A stretch of 32,633 nt of DNA. Source: Scytalidium lignicola. Taxonomy: Eukaryota > Ascomycota > Leotiomycetes. Positions 19,599 through 31,150 of the stretch are shown here, in pieces. Position 1 is the stretch's first letter; every line of letters begins with the position of its first letter. The notes beneath the pieces were generated by a model. The model did not search any database, had not been told where the DNA came from, and saw only the letters and a program-made list of their open reading frames with translations. The position numbers and the translations under genes were made by a program. The DNA lies in the NCBI GenBank assembly GCA_002812745.2, contig NCSJ02000432.1, positions 1 through 32,633 of the forward strand, written 5' to 3'.

Positions 19599-21194
19599 AT
19601 GCCATCTGCTATAGCAACAACTACTACTCCCCCACCGCCAGCCATGAAGGTTGACTACCAGCCGGATCGACCACCACAATTAGATGAAAGGTTTTCGGGA
19701 TTGAAGCGAGACATTATCAAGCCTGAACATGAAGCGGCCGTTATTGCATCGTATGAACGCTTGAAAATTGCTTTAGCTGCAGAAGCTGAAAGAATTGCCG
19801 CTGTTCAGCGAGCTACGATTCCCGAATGTCCTTGGGAGGATGTTGTTGCAAATGGTAAGCATCCGTGAACAATTACAGCCTCATGATATGATTTCAAATT
19901 ACTTTTATTGGAATGTCATCTTCAGTGTTAACATATTAAAGGAGGGAGAATCCCAGAGAAGATAGCAGAGCAAGCTAAAATTGCAGGCTGCATTCTTTTC
20001 CGGGGTCTCATGTCCGAAGAACAATCTCTTTCTTGGAAGGAAGAACTTATTGACTACACCAAAAGACACTCTGCAGTCCGAGGTCGTCCACTTTCAGACC
20101 CTACAACATGGTTACTCTATTGGACCAGGCCTCAAGTCCAAGCTAGGTCACACCCAAGGATTCTAGAAGCAATGAATGCTACCAGCCACTTGTGGAATAT
20201 AACTGACGAGACTCTCCCGATTGATCTCTCCTCTCAAGTCGCGTACTGCGATCGTTTTCGAATCCGAAAGGCATGGGATAAGGCTTTATTCACTGAAAGC
20301 ACATCTCGACTCCGGCTCAACTGAACGATGGGAGGATCCTACCTACAGATCCTGCTATCAACCAATCTTTGAGGGTCGCTGGGAAGACTACGATCCTTGG
20401 TGTATGGACCAGCGTCGTGATGCTAAGGTAGACTTGTATCGTGGTACTGGTAGCTGCTCCGGGTTTCGCTCCTTTCAAGGATGGCTAAGCATGTCTAAGT
20501 GTGGCCCTGGTGAAGGCACTTTGCGAGTTCTCCCAAACATTAAGCTTGTGACAGCCTATCTTATGCTACGGCCATTTTTCTTGAACGAGTCATTTGACGC
20601 TTCGGAGCCAACCTTTCCTGGAGCGATCCCTGGTAAAGGGCAATTTTATGTCACTTCGAAGTACTACCCACATCTGGAACAAGATCGCACCATTATCAGT
20701 ATTCCAAAAGTTCAGCCAGGTTAGAAGCATTCTTATAGACTTTAGACATTATTAATTTTTGATCTAACGAGTATTTAGGCGACTTCATATATTGGCACAC
20801 GGACCTTTTGCATGAAGTGGAAGATGAAAATAATGGCCCATCGGACTCGAGCGTAACGGTTTAAATCTATACACTCGAAGATAACCTAGGCTAACTAAGT
20901 CTCTAGGTTCTCTACGTTGCGAATGTTCCGTTGTGTCCTTACAACATTCAAAACATGCTTAACCATAGGAAAGCTTTCCGTGAAGCTGTACCTCCTCCTG
21001 ATTACTTGAAGGATTTCGGTGGTCCATACGAGGTTGAGGCACAACATGATGATCATGGCGCTCGTGAAGAAAATATTTTGACGGTTGAGGGGAAACGGGC
21101 ACTGGGTCTTGCTGAGTTTGATGAGAATGAGCCTGGATTAACCGAGGGTCAGAGGAAGATCAGGGAGATGGCTAATGAAGCGATGAGAGAGTAA
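19599..21194 (+). CDS. DUF1479 (YbiU-like) oxygenase-fold protein, five exons if the frameshift is real sequence
   Basis: The coding blocks are 19599-19854, 19942-20719 (one frame change near 20283), 20779-20852 and 20907-21194; the introns are 87, 59 and 54 nt. About 464 residues are expected, normal for fungal DUF1479 proteins. Family hallmarks are GCILFRGLMSEEQSLSWKEE, WTRPQVQARSHPRI, an H-x-D in AHLDSGS (about residue 206), RWEDPTYR, IFEGRWEDYDPW, FQGWLSMS, PHLEQDRTIISIPK and the distal YWHTDLLHE. The fold resembles Fe(II)/2-oxoglutarate oxygenases; no substrate is established for the family. The middle block has 778 nt where a multiple of three is needed, so one base was gained or two lost at GATAAGGCTTTATTC. 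This is decay or read error. It lies 382 bp upstream of the transcription factor on the same strand. Confidence 0.85.
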
Positions 21195-21576
21195 ATGGTG
21201 GTAATGTGGTCAGCATGTACAGTCCTTCCTTAAATATTATATGTATCTCCTATAAAATTAAGTGTCCAAATTAGTTGCTTCATATACGTAAATGTTTTCT
21301 CACAACGCGTTTCAAGAATGCTCTATCTTCGAGATTTCATCGATGTAAAGACACTATTTGCTCCAAGTTTCCGAACTACTTTATTAGCGAGGCGGATCCT
21401 GATAAGCATGCGTGTAGCCAAGAAATTTAGGCTGATGACGGTGTGGGGAAATGAGTGGAATAGTGATGATACACTAGCAATCATAAAGTGGGATGTGCTG
21501 AGATCTTTCCTGAGAAATAACCCGAAGCCAACTTGAAGAACCTTCATCTATTCGCTACTTCTTTGGAATAACTAAC
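21195..21576. other. Intergenic between the DUF1479 and transcription-factor genes
   Basis: No credible gene is seen; a 72-codon open frame at 21318-21536 has no recognisable features. The interval should contain the 3' end signals of the upstream gene and the promoter of the downstream one. Confidence 0.4.
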
Positions 21577-23744
21577 ATGGATGAGGGAAGGAAATATAGG
21601 TCGAAAAAGCAGAAGCCGTACGTTTGTTACCTCCTGACCAAACGTGGTAATTCAGCTCCTTGATCGTTCTAACACGAATTGAAGTTGTGATGCTTGCCGC
21701 AAACGGAAGATATGCTGCGTGCGAGAACCAGGTCACGATACATGCGCGCTTTGTAGAGTCAAATCCGTGACTTGCCAGTTCAAAAGTATTCCAAATGCAA
21801 GAAAAGGAGGTAGCTCTCGATCGCCAGTTTCATCAACACCGAAACCTCGGTCTCCTACACTCACTGCAAGTCAACGACAGGCGACTTCAGAATCCTCTTC
21901 AACTCAGAATAAGAGACCACCTCTACGTGATGTTCTCCCGCCCTCTAGGCCGACGAAGCAGTGGATATCACAGTTTGTGGGGTCGAGCGTCGACCAAGAT
22001 CCTTTCATTCTCCGACATTGCTCTTTCAATGATCTAAATTTATATAAGAGGGACAACTGGGCTTGTTTAAGAGTCAATGGCACCGGCGAGGAGGCCACAC
22101 ATTTCACCGCATGTCTTACTTTCAATTTAGCATTTCTACTTACGCCTAATATTCGAATATAGCTTGTGCCAGATAGCCACTTGGATGCTCGACCTTGGTA
22201 CTATCCTAAGGAGAGCATACAAGATGTGGTCCAGGAAGATCCTGCACAACTGTTGAAAACTTTCTTCGAAATAATTCATACATCATTCCCACTTCTTGAT
22301 CCTGCCCAAGTAGACGAGAAATCCGAACCTAGCGACTTATTGCTAGCTGTAATCTACGAGATCTCAAACCCCTACTACCTGGAAAGAACAAGAACTAATG
22401 ACATGAGTGTCCTCGATTGGATATTTCAGGCAATTCCGTGCGAGATGAGATATCCGAAGCTTGAGACTATAGAGGCAAGCCTTCTGTTTCTCCAACGTCA
22501 TGCGCGGTACCACAGGTATGTTTAGCATCAGATCTATGAGAAATTTATTGACTATGAACTTAGGGCGCCTTTCACACCTAGCCTATGGCCCGAAGTTGGG
22601 AGTGTAAGAGCCTCTCTCTATACTCTGCAGTCATCCGCTAATTCAAGGAGCTTGTTGGGATGAGCCACGACGTTGGCTTGAACATAGACCCGTCAAACTG
22701 GTCCATGACAACAGAAGAAAAAGACCGAAGGATCAGGCTGTGGTGGGCTGTTTACATGCAAGATAAATGGTGCGCGCTTGGCTTGGGACGGCCGTCATAT
22801 ATAGCTGAAGAGCAGTTCAGCGTCCCCTTCCCAACGACTAAAAATTTCCCCAGTGGCAATTACAATAACATCCCTGTCCCCACAACTGGAATTCGGCAGT
22901 TTCTTGGAATGGTAGCACTCACTATCATTTTATCTGATATTGTACGTAAATCGTTCTACATTTAACCGCTGTATTGACGACTATATTAGTTGACGACTTT
23001 CTACTCAGTAAGATCCGGCGAGAAACTGAAAACTTATGGCCCCGATTTATTACATATTATCTTCGAGCAATTTCAGAAGCGTCTTCACACCTTCCATGAT
23101 CAGTATCTCTCTCAACTACAAGACGTCCAGGAATTTCTAGATCCAACAGGTATTTCCTGCAATCGGCCAAGCTAACTCAAGCTAATCCGTATTACCATAG
23201 GGACAATATTTCTAGCATACTACACTGTTCTACTCGCCCTTTATAAAGCCGGCTTGAGAAATCTTTCTCCAAGTGACCTTCAATACCATATATTTCGTCA
23301 GGAGGCAAGAAAGGTTCTTAGCCAGGTTATATCCCTGCTCCAAGAAATGACTGTTCGCCGTTTCCGTGCGTTCTGGTGGAGCCGTAAGTACACTAACTCA
23401 AATCATAACACAATTAAAAAGACTAACAGCGTGTAGAAATGTCCAATATCAACTTTGCAATGGCAGGCGGATTTATGATGTCACTACTACTGACATCTGT
23501 CGATGATGCAGACGTTGAATATTGGACTACCCAGATTAAACTTTACCGCGATTTATTACAGAGTCAGAGTGTAGGCTTTCATCCAACGAAGCTCGCAGCT
23601 GCCAGGATGCGTTTGCTGTGTTCAGTTAACCAAGATGTTCTTGATGCCAACACTAAGATGTTCTCTGAGATAGAGGCAGCCCAGACATTCGGCAGTGATT
23701 TTTGGATGGACTTTTGTGAAATTCAGGATGATATAATTTTGTAA
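21577..23744 (+). CDS. Zn2Cys6 transcription factor with fungal-specific domain
   Basis: Eight exons: 21577-21617, 21685-22112 (or -22108), 22173 (or 22163)-22515, 22564-22603, 22648-22941, 22990-23149, 23201-23383 and 23437-23744. They give about 600 residues with no break. The zinc cluster Cys are at 15, 18, 25, 34, 37 and 44 (KPCDACRKRKICC...CALC). A Ser/Pro-rich linker follows, then the fungal-specific domain with LLKTFFEIIHTSFPLLDP, RLWWAVYMQDKWCALGLGRPS and, near the C-terminus, RAFWWSQMSNINFAMAGGFM. That last motif and the overall layout remind me of the Dal81/UGA35 (TamA) nitrogen-regulatory factors; this is a tentative recollection. It is nuclear and DNA-binding. The second intron needs either a GC donor (22109) or a weak GTCTTA donor (22113). 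The gene looks functional and is a candidate local regulator. Confidence 0.88.
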
Positions 23745-24249
23745 AGCATGCTTCCAGTAACCAATGTAATGCTAAGCAAGCCTAGGGCGGAACCCTACAT
23801 TCTAGTAGTCTGAGTAAAGTAAAAACTATAAAAGGTGTCTTAATCGAAGATGTATGGTAAAGTTTGTGAGAGGAATTGTACGGCTTAATTTAACAATATG
23901 AGAGATACGTGGTAACTGAGAATATGGTAAAATGAGTTAATGCCGATAGTTGCGATCTTCTTAAAGTAGAACTGGAACTATCTGTCAGAACCAAATATAA
24001 GAGTGTATACGCAGCTAGGCAACTGGGGATTTTGTTCTTTCACTAATAGTCGGTTGCGCTTGTACGCTGTTTTATCGTTGACCAACTACCCAGGGGCAGT
24101 TGGCGCTAAAATTCTATCACCTTCCAAAAATCCTGTCATCTTTTATGTAAACTCAAACATTAAAGTTATGTACTTGATCTTGTGTTTATACTGCAATTAT
24201 TATACATTTTTAAGATTAAATATATTTAATTATGCTAAGGATTAATTTT
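23745..24249. other. Intergenic edge of the gene island
   Basis: No gene is seen. A near-perfect hairpin, CCAACTACCC/GGGCAGTTGG (24082-24091 and 24094-24103), lies close to the change into AT-rich sequence at about 24.14 kb. Beyond it composition falls sharply to RIP-type AT-richness. Confidence 0.4.
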
Positions 24250-25156
24250 ACTATGAATAATCAATTGAAAAAAGCTGTTTAATAATATCTTGACAACTAA
24301 AACAATTTTGATAATCATATTATAGTTATAATTATAATAAATATATTCAAGCTTAAAATTAATATTCTCTGCAAAGTAATTTAATATTAATTAACCTTTA
24401 TTTAAAAGGCTAATAAACTTTGTGAATATTCTTCTTTCTTAAAGCTATACTAAATTGAAGTTTTATGTATATATATTTGAACTTAAGCATATAATAAAAA
24501 TCTACTAAATAGAATTATAATTATAAAAGCAATTACATATCTTAATAATAATAAAGAAGAGTTATCTAAAATATAATTATAATGATTTTTAAAGAATAAT
24601 CCAGCCTTTTATATTATTATCACTAAATTAATCGAAAAAGAATGAATTCAAGCTTAAGATAAAGAAGAAATAAAATAATAGTTTTTAAAATACAAAGATT
24701 TAAAGTATGAAAATAAGGGTAAGAAGTATAATATTTATAATATAAATAAAATAAGCTTTTAAGTTAGTATTATACCTGAAGAGAAAGTTATTATACTAGT
24801 AAAAATTAAAGAAGTAATTGAAATAAATATATTCTCTTAAGTATATTCTTTTATTAATAAATTATTAACTTTATGAAAATACTTTTCAGAATTACAAGTT
24901 TATTACTATTATAAAATGTGTTTTAATTGATGGAAAAGTACTTATTCTATTTGTTATACTTATTGAAAATATATAGATTATAAAAAAGCTAAGTATNAAA
25001 AAAACTTCCTTGATTATATACACTTTATTTTTATTGAAAAAGGTTATACAAATAATAAAGTTAAAGTTATATAATTATAACATTTTATCAAATATTCTAA
25101 GGTAAAAGAAGGAATATAATATTTATAAAAGTGTATATATATTAATTTAGAAATAA
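24250..25156 (+). mobile_element. Element D, left part: pogo-family transposase remnant, heavily RIP-mutated
   Basis: Plus-strand translation, full of stops, keeps the pogo outline. YNIYNINKISF (family DIYNIDETSF) followed by IIPEEKVII lies near 24730-24800. FIEKGYTNNKVKVI and HFIKYSKVKEGI (family GWTDN...WL.HF...T) lie near 25030-25110. The frame is then cut by the copia element that begins at 25157 and resumes at 30034. The left boundary is approximate and no TIR was found. An N is at 24997. Confidence 0.65.
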
Positions 25157-25332
25157 TGTTGAATTAAGCACAGTAAGAGGTTGTATAATCAAGGTTACTC
25201 AAATATATTATAATATTGTAATAACTACATACGTACACAAGTNAAAAAGAGCTAACTAGTAGACTACTAAAAAGGGAAGTCATGTGTAATAAACAAGATG
25301 GTGTTTAAGGTAACACACAGGATATCACAATA
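25157..25332 (-). repeat. 3' LTR of the nested copia element
   Basis: This 176-bp LTR starts TGTTGAATTAAGCAC and ends ATATCACAATA. It aligns end to end with 29859-30033, with most differences being transitions. An N at 25243 beside an A-run accounts for the one-base length difference. Confidence 0.88.
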
Positions 25333-28300
25333 CACCCTCATATCACCGAAGTACTGAAAATTGATATAAAAGTACTTTAAATCCTATACAAAAACAAGTA
25401 CAAAGACATTTGAACCATAAAACAAAATGTTATAAGTATAATATTAAAGCCTAAAATAAAAGTTTTTATCAATTCAAAGTAATCAATTTCAGGCCTAACA
25501 AATCTATAAACTTTGTATGTTTAACTGAATTCAAAGCTTTTATAAGGCTATTAACCATCATATTTACAGTAAGGACATAATTCAAAACAATCTCTTTTGA
25601 TTACACTTTCTCATGTACAAAGTAATATCTGATATCAATATGTTTAGCCCTTTTTGATTGTTCAATAGTCTTAACCATAAAAAAAAGAGCCTTGATTATC
25701 ACTATTTAAGGTGATTTTAAAGCTTATAACATTGACCTAGAGTTTTGACAACAATCTAGCCAACCATATAGCTTTACATGATGCTTTAGAGAATGTACAA
25801 TATTCAACTTCTGTAGTAAACAGTATAACACAAGGTAATCATTGGCAACACCATAAAATAAGTCCACCATCCAAAAAGAAGAAGTAACTTATAGTAGAAC
25901 AATGCATTTCCAAGCAACCAACATAATCAAAGTCGTTAAAACTGTAAAAATCAAGATTTCTATCATCTCCAAAAGTAATTCCAACATCTTGAGTACCTTA
26001 AAAGTATTAAAAGACTTGTTTAGCTAACTTCAAGTACTGTAGAGATGGATTTTGAAAGAATTGTAACTATATGTCCTAAAGGATAATCATATTATTATAT
26101 TTGACCATGAATTCAGCTATATTCACCTTAAAAGGAATAGAATAAAGTTTAACATTACTATACCTAAATTGATCAAGAATCTTCTTAATATACTTATCTT
26201 AAACAAGAGAAATGGTATATTTTTCTTAATCTTATATAATATATACCTTTAAAAACCAGGATATAAGTCTTATATTGATCATTTTGAATAAATCATAAAG
26301 AATTCACTTAACCTCATCAAATTAAAAACCTTTAAGATTAATAATTAGAAAATCATTAACATAAGTATAAATAAAGATATTTAAACATTGATTAAAGAAA
26401 ACATTAAGGTTAGATTAAAGAAGAAGAAAGTTAATTTCAACTAGTTTAAAGTTGAACTTTAATTACTAGTAACAAGGAACTTGTTTTAGTCTATACAAGG
26501 ACTTTAAAAGAAGTAGAATAATATGACTATTATCATTGACGATATTAATACATTCAACACTAAAAGCTTAAAAATCCTCAATAATAAATCCTTTAAGGAA
26601 ATTTATATAAATCTCTATGTTAATATCATCATTTAGAAAGGTTATAACAATTTCCATTTAATGTATTTACTAATTATGAATAATAACAACTAATATTAAT
26701 ACCTTTTATGTTGTTAACTTAATAATACTTACTTAAGTTTGATTATAATCTACTTTATAACATTATTCATATCCTTTGACTATAAACTTAACTTTAAAGT
26801 ATTCAATTTAACAATTTGTATTATACTTGATACAATAAACTCATTAGTCCTTCAAAGTATGCTTTTTACAAAGGAGTCAAGTAAGCTTAAAGGTCTTATA
26901 CTTTACTAAGGATTTAAGTTTAATAACCATAATATCTTCTTATTCCTTAGAATAAGGAGTATTAAAGGCTTTCTTGTAAGATTTTGGTTTTATAAGATTA
27001 TCTGTTATAACTAAGGCATACTTTAAATTCAAAGCAAAATAAGTTATAAGATAATAGTTATAAGTTATAACAATTGTTAGAAGCTAATTAAGAATCTCTC
27101 CTTCATCAGGAAAGGCTTTAAAAACGACTAGAGATAGAGAAATAACTAGAAATAGAGTTTAAATACTTGATTTTACAACTTATAAGCATATAACATGATT
27201 TTTTATAAGATTAACATATATAATATCAGAGTTAGTATATCCTTGTTCAAGCTTCTTATTCTTTAAGCCTTTCAAACAACTATAACCATGTTTAATAAGT
27301 ATAATTACTTGAGGAAGCTCATCTTCAAACATTTCCTCCTCCTCCTCCTCAGTAGATTGTACAACCTCCTTAAACATAGAGTTCAACTGTGAAAGAAGAG
27401 CTATATCTTACAAGGTAAAAGGTGAAGATAGTAAAGAACATGAAGAATTAACTTTAACAACAACTTTAGCATCTTAAGCCTTAATAATAAGCTCTTTTGA
27501 GTATAGATTACCTTTTGTGAAGGTAATATAAGAAGTGTAAACTAGCTTGTGAATATATAAGAGAACTTAACAATAATAAATCAAGTTACCCTCAAAGCTT
27601 AATAATATACCCTTTTCAACCTTAGAAGTTATCTTTTAAGAAGTTATACAATGTTCCTTATTAACATGTATAAAGATTTTAGAATTAACAATATAAAGGT
27701 TTAATAGATTAAGCTTGTAATTAGTATTAAAAGAAGAAACTTATTTTATAAAGGCTTTAAATAAAGTAATATTACTTATAAGAGTTTTAGTTACAAGATA
27801 ATTGTTAATGTATATAACTGACTTGTATACTTTATTCTAAAGTATAAGAGGAATACTAACAACAATTATAATAGTATAAGTTTTTGTAAATATAAAGTAT
27901 TCAACTTTCTTAAAAACTTTATTTTATTATAATGTATAAAGAGTAATCNTTTTTATGTCAAATACCTTTATGACTATAAAAGGCATCAAGTTTCTCTTTA
28001 TCAAACTTGTTTCCACCATCGATTTGAATTAATTTAAAAGTAATATTCTACTAATTCTTAAGAAGAGTATAATGTATAACTATAACATTATATATACTCT
28101 TCTTTTCTTTATAAGTATAACCTTAAATAACATTAAAGTAATCATTTATAATAATAATAATATAATGATGCTTATTATAATTAACAAGTGTAATTATATA
28201 TACATTGATATTCAAGACCTTATTAACTTTGATAAATCTTTTTCTAAGTTGTTAAGAAATACCTTTTTCAAAGTAATCATACTTATAAACTTCATAAAAG

Positions 28301-29858
28301 AAGAGGTCTTTGTCAAAGGCCTTCTTCACTAACTTAACATCAATATCAAGAGTAACTTTAATTGTATTTTTGACAACTTCAAGGCTTGTATATGTTAAAC
28401 ATTAATAAATAATATCTAGACTAAGGACTATTTAGTAAGTAAGGAAAGTTAAAATGAGAATTGTTGAAATAAAAGCTAGTTTAAGATAAACACTAGTAAA
28501 AGTAATGATAATAACATTATATTCAACATCATCTTTATTGAATATACTAGAAGAAGTAATACAAACATTATTACCTTGTATAAGAAGTCTTAAAGCCTTG
28601 AAGATATTAACTAAGAACATAAGTATATATTATATATTAATAAGTGTTAAATAAAAAGGTAAACTATCTAAATGAGTAATTTCAAGAGTAACAATGCTTA
28701 TACTTATAATTAAAGTAAAACTATTATTTATCTTTATAAGATAAAGATTAGAACATGTTGAATAAGAACTAGAATTGAACTAATTAAGATTATTGATAAT
28801 ATAATTAATAACATCTATATTTACAATCTACTGATTATGTATAAACATAAAGAAAACTATAAGATTAACAATAACTAAGCTGGTAATGACTAAGTTAGCA
28901 AAGTTAAGGTTAATAATGTTGGATTTGTTCTTTAAATCAAACTTCTTAAGCTTATCCTCACNTTTTCTTCTTCTTTTTCTTATTAAACTACTTTGCTTTA
29001 TATTCCTTAAGTTTTTCAAGATACTTTTAAAAGTAATTAGATTCCTTATGATTATTCTTCTTATAATAGTTATACTTAATGTCCTTAAAGCCTTTTGAAT
29101 TGTTTAAGTTGTTTGAATTGTTCTTGTTATACATGATAGTATTAAAAGAGTTAGTAGTAAAGATAGATTCATTAATAATATCCTTTATAAGTTGAGTAAA
29201 TATAAGTAACTTTTCTGATTTGTTAACTGAATGCTGACATTTAGCTTAAATAAGATATTTATCCTTAAGACTAAAAATAAAGATGAATTAATAAAGAAGC
29301 TTTATGTTATTACCTTTAACAACCTTCAAATTAGTTATTATCAATTTAAACATAATAATATACATACTTATAAAGTTAAAGTGATTATATTTGATAAAGA
29401 TCAACTTAAACAAGAACTTTTATTATAAATTATAACCNTTTTCCTTAATATTAAGCTTTTAAAGTACTTTAAACAAGCTTTGTTATATTATAATCCTTGA
29501 TTAATAATATAACCTCATTGTTAATATTAATATTAAGATATATATAAGTTTTAATATCATCTTTATATTAAGCCTTTTACTTAAGAATATCTCCTTTAAG
29601 AGGTAAAATAATATTATTAACATAATCTTCAAAACCTTTAGATTAAAGCAAAACCATAAGATAAAAGCTTTAAAGGTTATAATTTTCTGAACCCTTAAGT
29701 CTTTAATCCTTTAAAAGAATTACAATTCTAGAATTGTCAACTATGCTAATGACTAGATATGTGGATATAAGTAAACAAAGACAAAAGGTGTTAATCAACA
29801 CAATCAACATATAAGAAGAAGAGTTAGCTTAATTACATTGTTATTAGAGTGTATAACT

Positions 29859-30033
29859 TATTAAATTAAGCATAGCAAGAGGTTGTGTAATCAAGGTTAC
29901 TCAAATATATTATGATGTTATAATAACTATGTACATACACAAGTAAAGAGAGTTAATTAGTAAACTATCAAAAAGGGAAGTCATATGTAATAAACAAAAC
30001 AATGCTTAAGGTGACACACAGAATATCATAACA
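29859..30033 (-). repeat. 5' LTR of the nested copia element
   Basis: This 175-bp direct repeat of 25157-25332 starts TATTAAATTAAGCAT and ends ATATCATAACA, and is immediately followed by the AATAA duplication. Confidence 0.88.
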
Positions 30034-30880
30034 AATAAACTAACTAATTAAGAATAAGCTTCTTTTTGTAAATAATTATAAATTTTATAAATTTATAAAG
30101 TATTATATTATTCTTTTACAATTTCTATTATACTTTATATATATTATTCAACTTTTAAATGTAAAAATATTTTAACTATACAAATATTATTATAAATAAG
30201 TTATTTGTAAAGTTTTTATATACTTTGAATTTAAATATATAATTACTTCTTTTTTTCATGATTTAAATAAGATTTAAAAGAAAACCTTTATAGAAATAAT
30301 TATATATTATACTTTTTATAAAAGTAGTATATAATTAATAAAAATAAATAAAACACTTATAAAATTATATATATATTCAACTTTTAATTAGCTAAAAGAA
30401 TTAAAGTTAATACTTTTAACTTTTCTTATTATACTTAAAATAATATATTATAATGTTCAAGTTTTAAAAGAACTTAAAATATATATTTTAAAAGTATTTT
30501 CAAGTCCTTTAACATATTAATATTTATTAACAATAAAAAGTATAAAGTTTATACTTAATTATTTAAATCTTAAAAGTATTAAATAATTTTTAAGAATATC
30601 AAATTAAAAATAACTATTAAAAGTTAAAGTAAGAAGTTAAAAAAGAGTAATTAAGTTTAAAGATAAAGGTTATGTTATTAATCTTTAAGAACAACTTCAT
30701 ATTAAGAAGTAAAAGNAAAAAAGTTACTTTATAAAAACAAGTTCAAATTACTTAAAGGAAATAAGAATTATAAATTAAAAAGATATATATTNAAAGACTT
30801 AAAAGAGTAAAGAATAAAGGAAAAAGAATAAAAGATTATAATTTAATATATTAATTAAAGGAAAAAGATAAAATAACACT
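30034..30880 (+). mobile_element. Element D, right part: pogo-family transposase remnant
   Basis: The sequence continues the transposase cut at 25156. Near 30060-30200 it reads NNYKFYKFIKYYIILLQFL and then IYIIQLLNVKIF, matching the family pattern CPPHSTHLLQPLDVGIF. Further decayed coding extends toward 30.7 kb. The AATAA duplication at the junction shows that the two parts were once contiguous. The right boundary is approximate; the next LTR begins at 30892. Confidence 0.65.
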
Positions 30881-30891
30881 TAATGTTAACA

Positions 30892-31150
30892 TGTTATAAT
30901 ATTTAAAGTTTACAGATATTACTTTATAGTATTTTTATAATTGCTTATATTAAGGCTTATGGATAAAGTTTACAATAAATTACTATTATAAGTAACTATA
31001 AGCACTTATAAGATGCTTGTATGATTATAACTGTTGATTATAACAGTTTTACAGTTATAACTCTTTGTATATATAGAATCTGCTATAATTGTAAACTCCT
31101 TAAGTAATCAATATAATAATAGTTCTATATTCTTGCATTTCCAATCAACA
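30892..31150 (+). repeat. 5' LTR of a Ty1/copia element, RIP-mutated copy of 9458-9716
   Basis: It has the same 259-bp length and TGTT...CAACA ends as the solo LTR at 9458-9716. In the first 100 aligned bases I counted 32 differences, every one C-to-T or G-to-A relative to the intact copy. A short block near position 115 of the alignment also has a few non-transition differences. The TATA box and the ACTCCTTAAG stretch are preserved. Confidence 0.9.

Larger units (their letters stand above)
25157..30033 (-). mobile_element. Full-length Ty1/copia retrotransposon, RIP-mutated, nested in element D
   Basis: A 4877-bp element with direct LTRs at both ends is flanked by the 5-bp duplication AATAA (25152-25156 and 30034-30038). 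Coding is on the minus strand, so 29859-30033 is the 5' LTR. Domains in order are: a gag zinc knuckle (29033-29074, Cys now Tyr), integrase with IQIDGGNKFDKEKL (about 27955-28035), RT with YVND in place of YVDD (26349-26372), and RNase H with KRAKHIDIRYYFVHE (about 25610-25660). No open frame of meaningful length survives. This order and layout are standard for copia. Damage is of the C-to-T/G-to-A type throughout. Confidence 0.9.

Noticed and set aside
21318..21536. A 72-codon open frame between the DUF1479 and transcription-factor genes
   Set aside because: It has no recognisable features, the antisense strand is equally open, and the length is within chance.
24003..24245. An 80-codon open frame spanning the island border
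   Set aside because: Its C-terminal half is translated from AT-rich repeat sequence, with no motif.
28072..29428. Several open frames of 60-90 codons in AT-rich sequence
   Set aside because: They are low-complexity Ile/Leu/Asn/Lys translations of RIP-degraded copia sequence, mostly antisense to the real domains.
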